NCBI GenBank assembly: GCA_019112735.1
Contig: DXIS01000008.1
Coordinates: 37,485 to 101,484 of the forward strand
Origin: Candidatus Mediterraneibacter guildfordensis
GTDB taxonomy: Bacteria; Bacillota; Clostridia; Lachnospirales; Lachnospiraceae
Length of the DNA: 64,000 nucleotides
Direction of reading: 5' to 3'
Shown here one piece after another: positions 1-7,525 of this stretch. The notes below the pieces were generated by a model, which saw only the letters and a program-made list of their open reading frames with translations, was not told where the DNA came from and searched no databases. Every line of letters begins with the position of its first letter. Position 1 is the first letter of the stretch. The position numbers were made by a program, and so were the translations under genes.

Positions 1-90
1 CGGCCGGAGACCAAGTTCGGCTCCGTGGAGGAACTGAAGGAGAATGTGATGCGGGACATGCGTTACGGGGAGCGGTATTTCGGCTGTTAG
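1..90 (+). CDS. ribF: C-terminal end of bifunctional riboflavin kinase/FAD synthetase (partial)
   Basis: The first 30 codons are open and end at TAG. The peptide has the tail pattern RPE-KFGSVEELK---M--DM-YG that I recognise from the end of RibF, which phosphorylates riboflavin to FMN and adenylylates it to FAD. ribF lying directly before rpsO is a common arrangement in Firmicutes and supports the call. Only the last 29 residues are in the window, so no catalytic motif can be checked. Confidence 0.7.
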   Translation, partial: RPETKFGSVEELKENVMRDMRYGERYFGC

Positions 91-119
91 GATCCATCCG
101 GATCAGCGGAAAAAACCGC

Positions 120-148
120 TTTACATTCCGCGGTGCGTGTGCTATACT
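120..148 (+). promoter_or_regulatory. Sigma-A promoter for rpsO
   Basis: TTTACA is followed by a 17-base spacer and TATACT, a near-consensus housekeeping promoter located just after the ribF stop. It predicts a transcript start near 155 and a leader of about 90 bases before rpsO. Confidence 0.75.
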
Positions 149-154
149 GTGCAA

Positions 155-246
155 GGTTACAAAAAGCCGGCGTTCGGTGACCGGATCACTCCGACCGTTG
201 CTTAATGCCAGGCGTTTATCAAAAGTTTTATAAGGAGGACGCGAAA
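155..246 (+). promoter_or_regulatory. rpsO 5' leader, possible S15 autoregulatory RNA
   Basis: The leader holds nested complementary segments (GGCGTTCGGTGA...TCACTCCGACCG and an outer GGC/GCC) just upstream of the AAGGAGG ribosome binding site. S15 represses its own mRNA through leader structures in several bacteria. That this leader does so is inference from position and the visible pairing; no match to a specific Rfam model could be tested. Confidence 0.35.
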
Positions 247-513
247 ATGATCGCAAAAGAGAAGAAACAGGCAATTATCAAAGAGTATGGAAGATCAGAG
301 GGAGATACAGGATCTCCGGAAGTACAGATCGCAATCCTTACAGCAAGGATCAACGAGCTGACAGATCACTTCAAGGCTAACCCGAAGGATCACCACTCCA
401 GAAGAGGTCTTCTTAAGATGGTAGGTCAGAGAAGAGGTCTTCTTGCATACCTTAGAAAGATCGATATCGAGAGATACCGTTCACTGATCGAGAGACTCGG
501 ACTGAGAAAATAG
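247..513 (+). CDS. rpsO: 30S ribosomal protein S15
   Basis: The 88-residue product matches the full S15 family length and shows the hallmark segments [19 protein letters not shown] and [16 protein letters not shown]15 binds the central domain of 16S rRNA early in 30S assembly. The ORF track starts 14 codons earlier, but the ATG at 247 sits behind AAGGAGGACGCGAAA and gives the normal S15 N-terminus (MIAKEKKQ). It has its own promoter and a terminator just downstream, so it is essentially monocistronic. Confidence 0.97.
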   Translation: MIAKEKKQAIIKEYGRSEGDTGSPEVQIAILTARINELTDHFKANPKDHHSRRGLLKMVGQRRGLLAYLRKIDIERYRSLIERLGLRK

Positions 514-545
514 TCTGAGGACCAGGTCTGAAAAAGACAGAGAGG

Positions 546-572
546 CGGGGCAGAGAAATCTGCCCCGTTTAC
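546..572 (+). terminator. Intrinsic terminator after rpsO
   Basis: A perfect 9-bp stem CGGGGCAGA/TCTGCCCCG with a GAAA loop is followed by TTTACTATTT. The U-tract is short, so some readthrough into pnp is possible. Confidence 0.8.
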
Positions 573-582
573 TATTTAATAA

Positions 583-611
583 TTGCTATACACCGTACGC
601 TGTGGTATAAT
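583..611 (+). promoter_or_regulatory. Sigma-A promoter for pnp
   Basis: TTGCTA, a 17-base spacer and a perfect TATAAT stand directly downstream of the rpsO terminator. Transcription should start near 618, leaving a leader of about 125 bases before pnp. Confidence 0.8.
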
Positions 612-640
612 ATTTAAGATTGTGGACAGTTAAACGTAAC

Positions 641-696
641 CGAGACCACTGAAAAGCACACAGGCTCTTTTTACGGTATGTTTTTCAGTAGTTTCG
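641..696 (+). promoter_or_regulatory. Long hairpin in the pnp leader
   Basis: The arms CGAGACCACTGAAAA (641-655) and TTTTCAGTAGTTTCG (682-696) pair over 15 positions with one G-U wobble and one C-A mismatch, closing a loop of about 26 bases. In E. coli the pnp leader forms an RNase III-cleaved duplex through which PNPase represses itself. The same role here is inference from position and shape. Confidence 0.6.
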
Positions 697-743
697 GAGA
701 CATCTGTCCGCAGGACAAAGAGAGATACAAAAAGGAGAACGAT

Positions 744-2831
744 ATGTACAAGAAGTATGAAATGGAACTGGCCGGCAGAACGCTGCGCGTGGACGTCGGA
801 AGAGTGGCAAAACAGGCCAACGGCGCCGTTCTGATGCACTATGGCGACACGACGGTCCTCTGCTGTGCGACTGCTTCAGAGAAACCGAGAGAGGGGATCG
901 ATTTCTTCCCCTTAAGCGTAGAGTACAACGAAAGAATGTACTCTGTAGGAAAGATCCCGGGAGGGTTCAACAAGAGAGAGGGCAAGGCGTCTGAGAATGC
1001 GATCCTGACAGACCGTGTGATCGACCGCCCGATGCGTCCCCTCTTCCCGAAGGATTACAGAAATGACGTGACACTGGAGAATCTGGTCATGGCTGTGGAC
1101 CAGGACTGCAGCCCGGAGCTGACAGCCATGCTCGGCGCGTCCATCGCGACCAGCATTTCCGACATCCCGTTCGACGGCCCGATCTCCACGACACAGGTGG
1201 GCCTTGTGGACGGAGAGTTTGTATTTAACCCGACGGCAGCGCAGAGAGCGGCTTCTGATCTGGCGCTGACGGTTGCATCTACAAAAGAGAAAGTGATCAT
1301 GATCGAGGCCGGCGCCAATGAGGTCCCGGAAGACCGGATGATCGAGGCGATCTTCGCGGCTCACGAGCTGAACCAGAAGGTGATCGCATTCTTTGATACG
1401 ATCGTGGCTGAGTGCGGCAAGGAGAAACACGAGTACCAGAGCTTTGCCGTTCCCCAGGAACTGTTTGATGAGATCCAGAAGATCGTGCCGCCGGCCGAGA
1501 TGGAAGAGGCGGTATTTACAGATGACAAGCAGACGAGAGAAGAGAATATCCGCGTGCTGACCGACAAGCTGGCTGAGGCTTTCGCCGACAATGAAGAGTG
1601 GCTGGACAAGCTGGGCGAGGCGGTATACCAGTACCAGAAGAAGACGGTCAGAAAGATGATCCTGAAAGACCACAAGCGTCCGGACGGCCGTGCCATCGAC
1701 CAGATCCGTCCGCTGGCCGCAGAAGTTGACCTGATCCCGAGAGTGCACGGATCCGCCATGTTCACCCGCGGACAGACACAGATCTGTACGGTGACCACGC
1801 TGGCGCCGCTTTCTGAGGCACAGAGACTGGACGGCCTTGACGAGGCGGCTACGTCCAAGAGATACATGCACCACTACAATTTCCCGTCCTACTCTGTAGG
1901 CGAGACGAAGCCGTCCAGAGGACCGGGACGCCGCGAGATCGGACACGGGGCGCTTGCGGAGAGGGCGCTCATCCCGGTGCTCCCGAGCGAGACCGAATTC
2001 CCGTATGCGATCCGTACGGTATCCGAGACCTTTGAATCCAACGGTTCCACCTCACAGGCCAGCGTCTGCGCATCCAGTATGTCGCTGATGACCGCCGGCG
2101 TGCCGATCAAGGCTGCCGTGGCAGGTATTTCCTGCGGACTTGTGACAGGCGAGACGGATGACGATTATCTGGTGCTCACTGATATCCAGGGTCTGGAAGA
2201 CTTCTTCGGAGATATGGACTTCAAGGTTGCAGGTACGCACAAGGGTATCACGGCGATCCAGATGGATATCAAGATCCACGGCCTGACAAGACCGATCATC
2301 GAGGAGGCCATTGCCGCAACAAGAAAGGCAAGACTGCATATCATTGATGATGTGATGAACAAAGCCATCGCCGAGCCGAGACCGGAAGTCGGACCGTATG
2401 CGCCGAAGATCATCCAGATGCAGATCGATCCGCAGAAGATCGGCGATGTGGTCGGCCAGAGAGGCAAGACGATCAACGCCATCATCGAACAGACCGGCGT
2501 CCAGATCGATATCGAGGACGACGGATTCGTATCCATCTGCGGTACGGACAAAGAGGGTATGGACAAGGCAGCGAAGCTGATCCATACGATCGTTACGGAT
2601 TTTGAGGCCGGCCAGGTATTTGAAGGCAAGGTTGTAAGCATTAAAGAGTTCGGTGCATTCCTTGAGTTCGCGCCGGGCAAAGAGGGGCTTGTACACATTT
2701 CCAAGATCGCAAAGCAGAGAGTCAACAAAGTAGAAGATGTTCTTGCGCTCGGCGATGTTGTGAAAGCCGTATGCCTCGGAAAAGACAAGATGGGAAGATT
2801 CAGCTTCAGCATCCGCGACGTGGCTGAATAA
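744..2831 (+). CDS. pnp: Polyribonucleotide nucleotidyltransferase (PNPase)
   Basis: The 695-residue protein has the full PNPase layout: two RNase PH-like domains separated by an alpha-helical linker, a KH domain near residues 555-615 with the GQRGKTIN loop, and a C-terminal S1 domain from about residue 620 (GQVFEGKVVSIKEFGAFLEF). It degrades RNA 3' to 5' by phosphorolysis. The ORF track begins at 678, but the ATG at 744 behind AAAAAGGAGAACGAT gives the standard N-terminus (MYKKYEMELAGR) and leaves the leader hairpin untranslated. Its own promoter and structured leader suggest post-transcriptional control. Confidence 0.97.
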   Translation: MYKKYEMELAGRTLRVDVGRVAKQANGAVLMHYGDTTVLCCATASEKPREGIDFFPLSVEYNERMYSVGKIPGGFNKREGKASENAILTDRVIDRPMRPLFPKDYRNDVTLENLVMAVDQDCSPELTAMLGASIATSISDIPFDGPISTTQVGLVDGEFVFNPTAAQRAASDLALTVASTKEKVIMIEAGANEVPEDRMIEAIFAAHELNQKVIAFFDTIVAECGKEKHEYQSFAVPQELFDEIQKIVPPAEMEEAVFTDDKQTREENIRVLTDKLAEAFADNEEWLDKLGEAVYQYQKKTVRKMILKDHKRPDGRAIDQIRPLAAEVDLIPRVHGSAMFTRGQTQICTVTTLAPLSEAQRLDGLDEAATSKRYMHHYNFPSYSVGETKPSRGPGRREIGHGALAERALIPVLPSETEFPYAIRTVSETFESNGSTSQASVCASSMSLMTAGVPIKAAVAGISCGLVTGETDDDYLVLTDIQGLEDFFGDMDFKVAGTHKGITAIQMDIKIHGLTRPIIEEAIAATRKARLHIIDDVMNKAIAEPRPEVGPYAPKIIQMQIDPQKIGDVVGQRGKTINAIIEQTGVQIDIEDDGFVSICGTDKEGMDKAAKLIHTIVTDFEAGQVFEGKVVSIKEFGAFLEFAPGKEGLVHISKIAKQRVNKVEDVLALGDVVKAVCLGKDKMGRFSFSIRDVAE

Positions 2832-2951
2832 GACATAAAGCGAAACAAGAAGGACGTGTGGCGGTGCTGCTTAAGAAGGGCACTTCCGCACGTCTGTTTT
2901 TATCCGTCCGGGGTGCAGGGCATGTCCCGGAGAAATGGAGAGGAGAGAGCC

Positions 2952-4265
2952 GTGGAACAGATGACGTTATTCGGGAACAACAGAACAATGACGCCCCTGG
3001 CAAGCCGCCTGAGGCCGGATTCCCTGGATGATTTTGTGGGCCAGCAGCATCTGGTCGGCGAGGGAAAGATCCTGCGCCAGCTGATCGAACGGGACCAGAT
3101 ATCCTCCATGATCTTCTGGGGGCCGCCGGGCGTGGGCAAGACGACACTGGCCAGTATCATCGCGGGCAGGACAAAGTCGGAATTTATTAATTTCAGCGCC
3201 GTCACCAGTGGGATCAAAGAGATAAAGGAAGTCATGAACCGGGCGGAAATGAGCCGGAGAGTTGGGATGCGCACCGTGCTTTTTGTGGACGAGATCCATC
3301 GTTTCAATAAAGCACAGCAGGACGCCTTCCTCCCGTATGTGGAGAAAGGGAGCATCATCCTGATCGGCGCCACGACTGAAAATCCGTCTTTTGAGATCAA
3401 CGCCGCGCTCCTTTCCAGATGCCGCGTCTTCGTGCTGAAGGCGCTGGAGGAGGACGACCTGGTAAGGCTTCTTGAAAATGCATTGAAGAATCCGGCCGGA
3501 TTCGGAAGCCAGAATGTGGAGACCTCCCCTGAAAACTTAAGGGCCATTGCGGCCTTTGCAAACGGCGATGCCCGCACCGCGCTCAATACGCTGGAAATGG
3601 CGGTGCTAAACGGCGAGATCAGCGCCGGCGGGATCCGGATCACGACGGAAGGCCTGTCCCAGTGCATCAGCCGGAAATCCCTTCTCTATGATAAATCGGG
3701 TGAGGAGCATTACAACCTCATCTCAGCCCTGCACAAGTCCATGCGCAACAGTGATCCGGACGCGGCGGTCTACTGGATGATGCGGATGCTGGAAGGGGGC
3801 GAGAATCCTCTCTATATCGCGAGACGGCTGATCCGTTTTGCCAGCGAGGACGTGGGGATGGCGGACAGCCGGGCGCTCCAGGTGGCCGTGGCGGCCTATC
3901 AGGCCTGTCATTTCTTAGGAATGCCGGAGTGCGATGTGCACCTGACCCATGCGGTGGTCTATCTGTCCATGGCGCCGAAGTCAAACGCGCTCTATACCGC
4001 CTGTGAAGCGGTGAAGAAGGATGTGCGCACGCTCCGCGCGGAGCCGGTCCCCCTGCAGATCCGAAACGGCGTGACCGGCCTGATGCGGGAACAGGGTTAC
4101 GGGAAAGGGTATGAGTACGCCCATGATACGGAAGAAAAACTGACCCATATGCAGTGTATGCCGGACAGTTTAAAAGACCGGACCTATTATCATCCGACGC
4201 AGGAAGGCGAGGAAAAGAAAACAGCCGAGCGGCTGGAAGAGATTAAAAAATTCCGGGAGGAATAG
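2952..4265 (+). CDS. rarA: Replication-associated recombination protein A (RarA/MgsA AAA+ ATPase)
   Basis: This 437-residue AAA+ ATPase belongs to the RarA/MgsA/WRNIP1 family, which acts at stalled replication forks. Visible motifs are Walker A GPPGVGKTT near residues 56-64, Walker B VLFVDEIHRF near 109-118, sensor 1 GATTENPSF, and the N-terminal PLASRLRPDSLDDFVGQ typical of clamp-loader-like ATPases. I chose the GTG at 2952 behind GGAGAGGAGAG because it gives the conserved start just before MTLF. The ORF-track start adds 32 residues unlike the family. No promoter is evident; it may be read from pnp. Confidence 0.92.
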   Translation: MEQMTLFGNNRTMTPLASRLRPDSLDDFVGQQHLVGEGKILRQLIERDQISSMIFWGPPGVGKTTLASIIAGRTKSEFINFSAVTSGIKEIKEVMNRAEMSRRVGMRTVLFVDEIHRFNKAQQDAFLPYVEKGSIILIGATTENPSFEINAALLSRCRVFVLKALEEDDLVRLLENALKNPAGFGSQNVETSPENLRAIAAFANGDARTALNTLEMAVLNGEISAGGIRITTEGLSQCISRKSLLYDKSGEEHYNLISALHKSMRNSDPDAAVYWMMRMLEGGENPLYIARRLIRFASEDVGMADSRALQVAVAAYQACHFLGMPECDVHLTHAVVYLSMAPKSNALYTACEAVKKDVRTLRAEPVPLQIRNGVTGLMREQGYGKGYEYAHDTEEKLTHMQCMPDSLKDRTYYHPTQEGEEKKTAERLEEIKKFREE

Positions 4266-4321
4266 ATATTTTCAAATATGTCCAGACTATCTGTGAATGC
4301 TTGTAAGAGAGGTTGCGGATC

Positions 4322-4738
4322 GTGAAACGACTGAGTGAATATTTATTTCTGGGAACGCTGGGCGGCGCCCTTTATTATACTTTTGAAATGCTGTTCCGGG
4401 GATTTTCCCACTGGTCCATGTTCCTGCTGGGCGGGATCTGCTTCGTGTTTTTCGCCCAGCAGGGGCTGTGGACGGACTGGGAAGAACCGCTCTGGAAACA
4501 GGTGGGCTGGTGCGTGGTCTTCGTGACGGCCTGCGAATTTATTACGGGGATCATCGTCAATAAATTCATGGGTTGGCAGGTATGGGACTATACGGACCAG
4601 CCCTTTCAGCTCATGGGGCAGATCTGCCTGCCGTTTACGGTCATATTTTCAGGGCTGTGCGCATTCGGGATCCTGCTGAGCGGGTATCTGCTCCATTTCC
4701 TGTACGGGGAAAAAATGCCTCGGTTCCATGTATTGTAG
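4322..4738 (+). CDS. Small integral membrane protein, CmpB-like putative ABC-transporter type IV family
   Basis: The 138-residue product has about four hydrophobic segments (around residues 9-26, 33-50, 62-80 and 100-128) and the aromatic motif GWQVWDYTDQPFQLMGQICLPF. That motif is typical of the CmpB family (PF06541, putative ABC-transporter type IV permease-like). No ATPase partner lies nearby, so transport is unproven. I prefer the GTG at 4322, nine bases after AGAGAGG, over the TTG at 4313 which has almost no spacing. Function is unknown. Confidence 0.6.
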   Translation: MKRLSEYLFLGTLGGALYYTFEMLFRGFSHWSMFLLGGICFVFFAQQGLWTDWEEPLWKQVGWCVVFVTACEFITGIIVNKFMGWQVWDYTDQPFQLMGQICLPFTVIFSGLCAFGILLSGYLLHFLYGEKMPRFHVL

Positions 4739-4744
4739 AGGGAG

Positions 4745-4773
4745 TTGAAGTCCATTCCCAGAAATGCTATAAT
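4745..4773 (+). promoter_or_regulatory. Sigma-A promoter for mutS
   Basis: TTGAAG, a 17-base spacer and a perfect TATAAT lie 70 bases before the mutS start. This makes mutS-mutL-miaA a transcription unit separate from rarA. Confidence 0.75.
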
Positions 4774-4791
4774 ACTTCCGCGGAAAATGAA

Positions 4792-4820
4792 GACCCGCGC
4801 ATGAACTGTGCGAGCGGGTC
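4792..4820 (+). promoter_or_regulatory. Hairpin in the mutS leader
   Basis: GACCCGC pairs with GCGGGTC, with an inner GCA/TGC, between the promoter and the ribosome binding site. There is no U-tract, so this is not an intrinsic terminator. It may stabilise the mRNA or influence translation. Confidence 0.45.
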
Positions 4821-4842
4821 CTGAACATAAAGGAGTACAGAC

Positions 4843-7494
4843 GTGGCTGAGTTAACACCAATGATGAAACAATATATGGAGACCAAGTCCCAGTACCAGG
4901 ACTGCATCCTTTTTTACAGGCTGGGTGATTTTTATGAGATGTTCTTCGACGACGCGCTGACGGCGTCCCGGGAACTGGAGATCACCCTTACCGGGAAAAA
5001 CTGCGGACAGGAAGAGCGGGCGCCCATGTGCGGCGTCCCTTATCACGCTGTGGAAGGATATCTGAACCGTCTGGTGTCCAAAGGCTATAAGGTGGCCATC
5101 TGTGAGCAGGTGGAAGACCCGAAGACAGCCAAAGGGATTGTGAAGCGTGAGGTCGTGCGGATCGTGACGCCGGGGACGAACCTGGACACCCAGGCGCTTG
5201 ATGAGTCCCGGAACAATTATATCATGTGCATCGTTTATATCGCGGACCGCTACGGCGTCTCCGTGGCGGATATCACCACCGGGGACTATTTTGTGACCGA
5301 GTTCACGGACAGCGGGAAACTGATGGACGAGATCTGCCGTTTCGCGCCGTCTGAGATCATCTGCAACGAAGCCTTTTACATGAGCGGAATGGATCTGGAC
5401 GGCATGAAAGACCGGCTCGGCATTACGATCTATTCCCTGGACGCCTGGTATTTCGACGATGCGGTGTGCCGGCAGAAGCTTCTGGATCATTTTAAAGTCT
5501 CATCCTTTGCCGGCCTGGGGCTTGCGGACTACGACTGCGGCGTTATCAGCGCCGGGGCGCTCCTGCAGTATCTGCTGGAGACGCAGAAAAATGATCTCTC
5601 AAACCTGACCCACATCACGCCCTATGCAGCCGGAAAATACATGATGCTGGACAGTTCGACCCGGCGGAACCTGGAACTGTGCGAGACGCTCCGGGAAAAG
5701 CAGAAGAAGGGCTCCCTCCTCTGGGTGCTGGACAAGACGAAGACGGCCATGGGCGCCCGGACGCTCCGCAAATATGTGGAGCAGCCGCTGATCGAGAAGG
5801 CGGAGATCGAGCGCAGGCTGGATGCGGTGCAGGAACTGAAAGAGCAGGCTATATCCCGGGAGGAGCTGCGGGAATATATGGGGCCGGTCTATGACCTGGA
5901 GCGTCTGATCACCCGGATCTCCTACGGGACGGCCAATCCCCGGGATCTGACGGCATTTAGGACGTCTCTTGAGATGCTGCCGCCCATCCGCCTCATCCTT
6001 CAGGATATGGGATGCAGCCTGCTGAAAGAGATCTGTGAGGACCTGGATCCGCTGGAAGACCTCTGCAGCCTGATCACGGACGCGATCCGGGAGGATCCGC
6101 CCATCGCCATGAAAGAAGGCAATATCATCCGGGACGGGTACAATGAAGAGGTGGATAAGCTCCGGCGCGCCAAATCCGACGGCAAAGACTGGCTGGCGAA
6201 GCTGGAGAATGAAGAGCGGGAAAAGACGGGCATCAAGAACCTGCGGATCAAATACAACAAAGTATTCGGCTACTATCTGGAAGTGACCAATTCCTATAAA
6301 GATATGGTGCCGGATTATTATACAAGAAAACAGACCCTCGCCAACGCCGAGCGCTATATCACGCCGGAACTCAAAGAACTGGAAGACATGATCCTGGGCG
6401 CGGAAGATAAGCTTTATGCGCTGGAGTACGAGATCTATACGGAAGTCCGCGAGACGGTGGCCGCCCAGGTGGAGCGGATCCAGAAGACGGCCCGGGCTGT
6501 GGCGGCGCTGGATGTTTTCGCCTCGCTGGCGCTGACGGCCGAACGGAATAATTACACACGGCCGAAGATCAATGAAAAGGGCATCATCGATATTAAGGAA
6601 GGCCGCCACCCGGTGGTGGAGCAGATGATCCCCAATGACATGTTTATCTCCAACGATACATATCTGGATGACAAGAAGCATCGGATCTCCATTATCACCG
6701 GACCGAATATGGCCGGTAAATCCACCTATATGAGGCAGACGGCCCTGATCGCCCTGATGGCCCAGGTGGGCTCTTTTGTTCCGGCGCAGAGCGCCAATAT
6801 CGCCCTGTCAGACAGGATCTTTACCAGGGTCGGGGCGTCGGATGATCTGGCGTCCGGCCAGAGCACCTTCATGGTGGAGATGACGGAAGTGGCGAACATC
6901 CTCCGGAACGCCACATCGAAAAGCCTGCTCATCCTGGACGAGATCGGGCGGGGGACAAGCACCTTTGACGGCCTTTCCATCGCATGGGCGGTGGTGGAGT
7001 ATATAAGCGACAGCCGGCTGCTCGGGGCCAAGACGCTTTTCGCCACCCATTATCACGAGCTGACCGAGCTGGAAGGCAAGATCGACAACGTGAATAATTA
7101 CTGCATCGCCGTGAAAGAAAAAGGCGATGACATCGTATTCCTCCGGAAGATCGTCAAAGGCGGCGCGGATAAGAGCTACGGCATCCAGGTGGCAAAGCTT
7201 GCGGGCGTGCCGGACCTGGTGATCAGCCGGGCGAAAGAGATCGTGGAGGAACTGAGCGACGAGGATATCACCACCCGCGTCAGCGAGATCGCGGAGCGGG
7301 ACAGGGTTTCCAGAAAGAAACCGAAAGCGAAGAAATACGACGAGGTGGACATTGCCCAGATGTCACTTTTTGATACGGTCAAAGACGATGACGTGCTGGA
7401 GGAACTGAAAAACCTCGACGTCGGAAATATGACGCCGATCGATGCGCTGAACACCATCTACAGGCTTCAGAACAAGCTGAAGAACAGATGGTAG
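4843..7494 (+). CDS. mutS: DNA mismatch repair protein MutS
   Basis: The 883-residue protein is a full-length MutS1. The N-terminal mismatch-recognition domain carries the FYRLGDFYEMF motif, whose Phe and Glu contact the mispair. Connector, lever and clamp domains follow, then a C-terminal ATPase with Walker A GPNMAGKSTYMRQ at about residue 620, signature ASDDLASGQSTFMVEM and Walker B LLILDEIGRGTSTFDG. The start is GTG at 4843 behind AAAGGAGTACAGAC. It heads a mutS-mutL-miaA unit, so mismatch recognition and its endonuclease partner are co-expressed. Confidence 0.98.
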   Translation: MAELTPMMKQYMETKSQYQDCILFYRLGDFYEMFFDDALTASRELEITLTGKNCGQEERAPMCGVPYHAVEGYLNRLVSKGYKVAICEQVEDPKTAKGIVKREVVRIVTPGTNLDTQALDESRNNYIMCIVYIADRYGVSVADITTGDYFVTEFTDSGKLMDEICRFAPSEIICNEAFYMSGMDLDGMKDRLGITIYSLDAWYFDDAVCRQKLLDHFKVSSFAGLGLADYDCGVISAGALLQYLLETQKNDLSNLTHITPYAAGKYMMLDSSTRRNLELCETLREKQKKGSLLWVLDKTKTAMGARTLRKYVEQPLIEKAEIERRLDAVQELKEQAISREELREYMGPVYDLERLITRISYGTANPRDLTAFRTSLEMLPPIRLILQDMGCSLLKEICEDLDPLEDLCSLITDAIREDPPIAMKEGNIIRDGYNEEVDKLRRAKSDGKDWLAKLENEEREKTGIKNLRIKYNKVFGYYLEVTNSYKDMVPDYYTRKQTLANAERYITPELKELEDMILGAEDKLYALEYEIYTEVRETVAAQVERIQKTARAVAALDVFASLALTAERNNYTRPKINEKGIIDIKEGRHPVVEQMIPNDMFISNDTYLDDKKHRISIITGPNMAGKSTYMRQTALIALMAQVGSFVPAQSANIALSDRIFTRVGASDDLASGQSTFMVEMTEVANILRNATSKSLLILDEIGRGTSTFDGLSIAWAVVEYISDSRLLGAKTLFATHYHELTELEGKIDNVNNYCIAVKEKGDDIVFLRKIVKGGADKSYGIQVAKLAGVPDLVISRAKEIVEELSDEDITTRVSEIAERDRVSRKKPKAKKYDEVDIAQMSLFDTVKDDDVLEELKNLDVGNMTPIDALNTIYRLQNKLKNRW

Positions 7495-7525
7495 GGCATT
7501 CCGGTCGGAAAGAAAGGAGACGGCT

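Noticed and set aside
912-1946. 344-codon minus-strand ORF opposite pnp
   Set aside because: It lies wholly within pnp in the antisense direction, has no family resemblance and no ribosome binding site; long antisense ORFs are expected in GC-rich genes.
5599-6681. 360-codon minus-strand ORF opposite mutS
   Set aside because: Entirely antisense to conserved mutS domains, low-complexity His/Arg/Leu-rich translation, no start signal.
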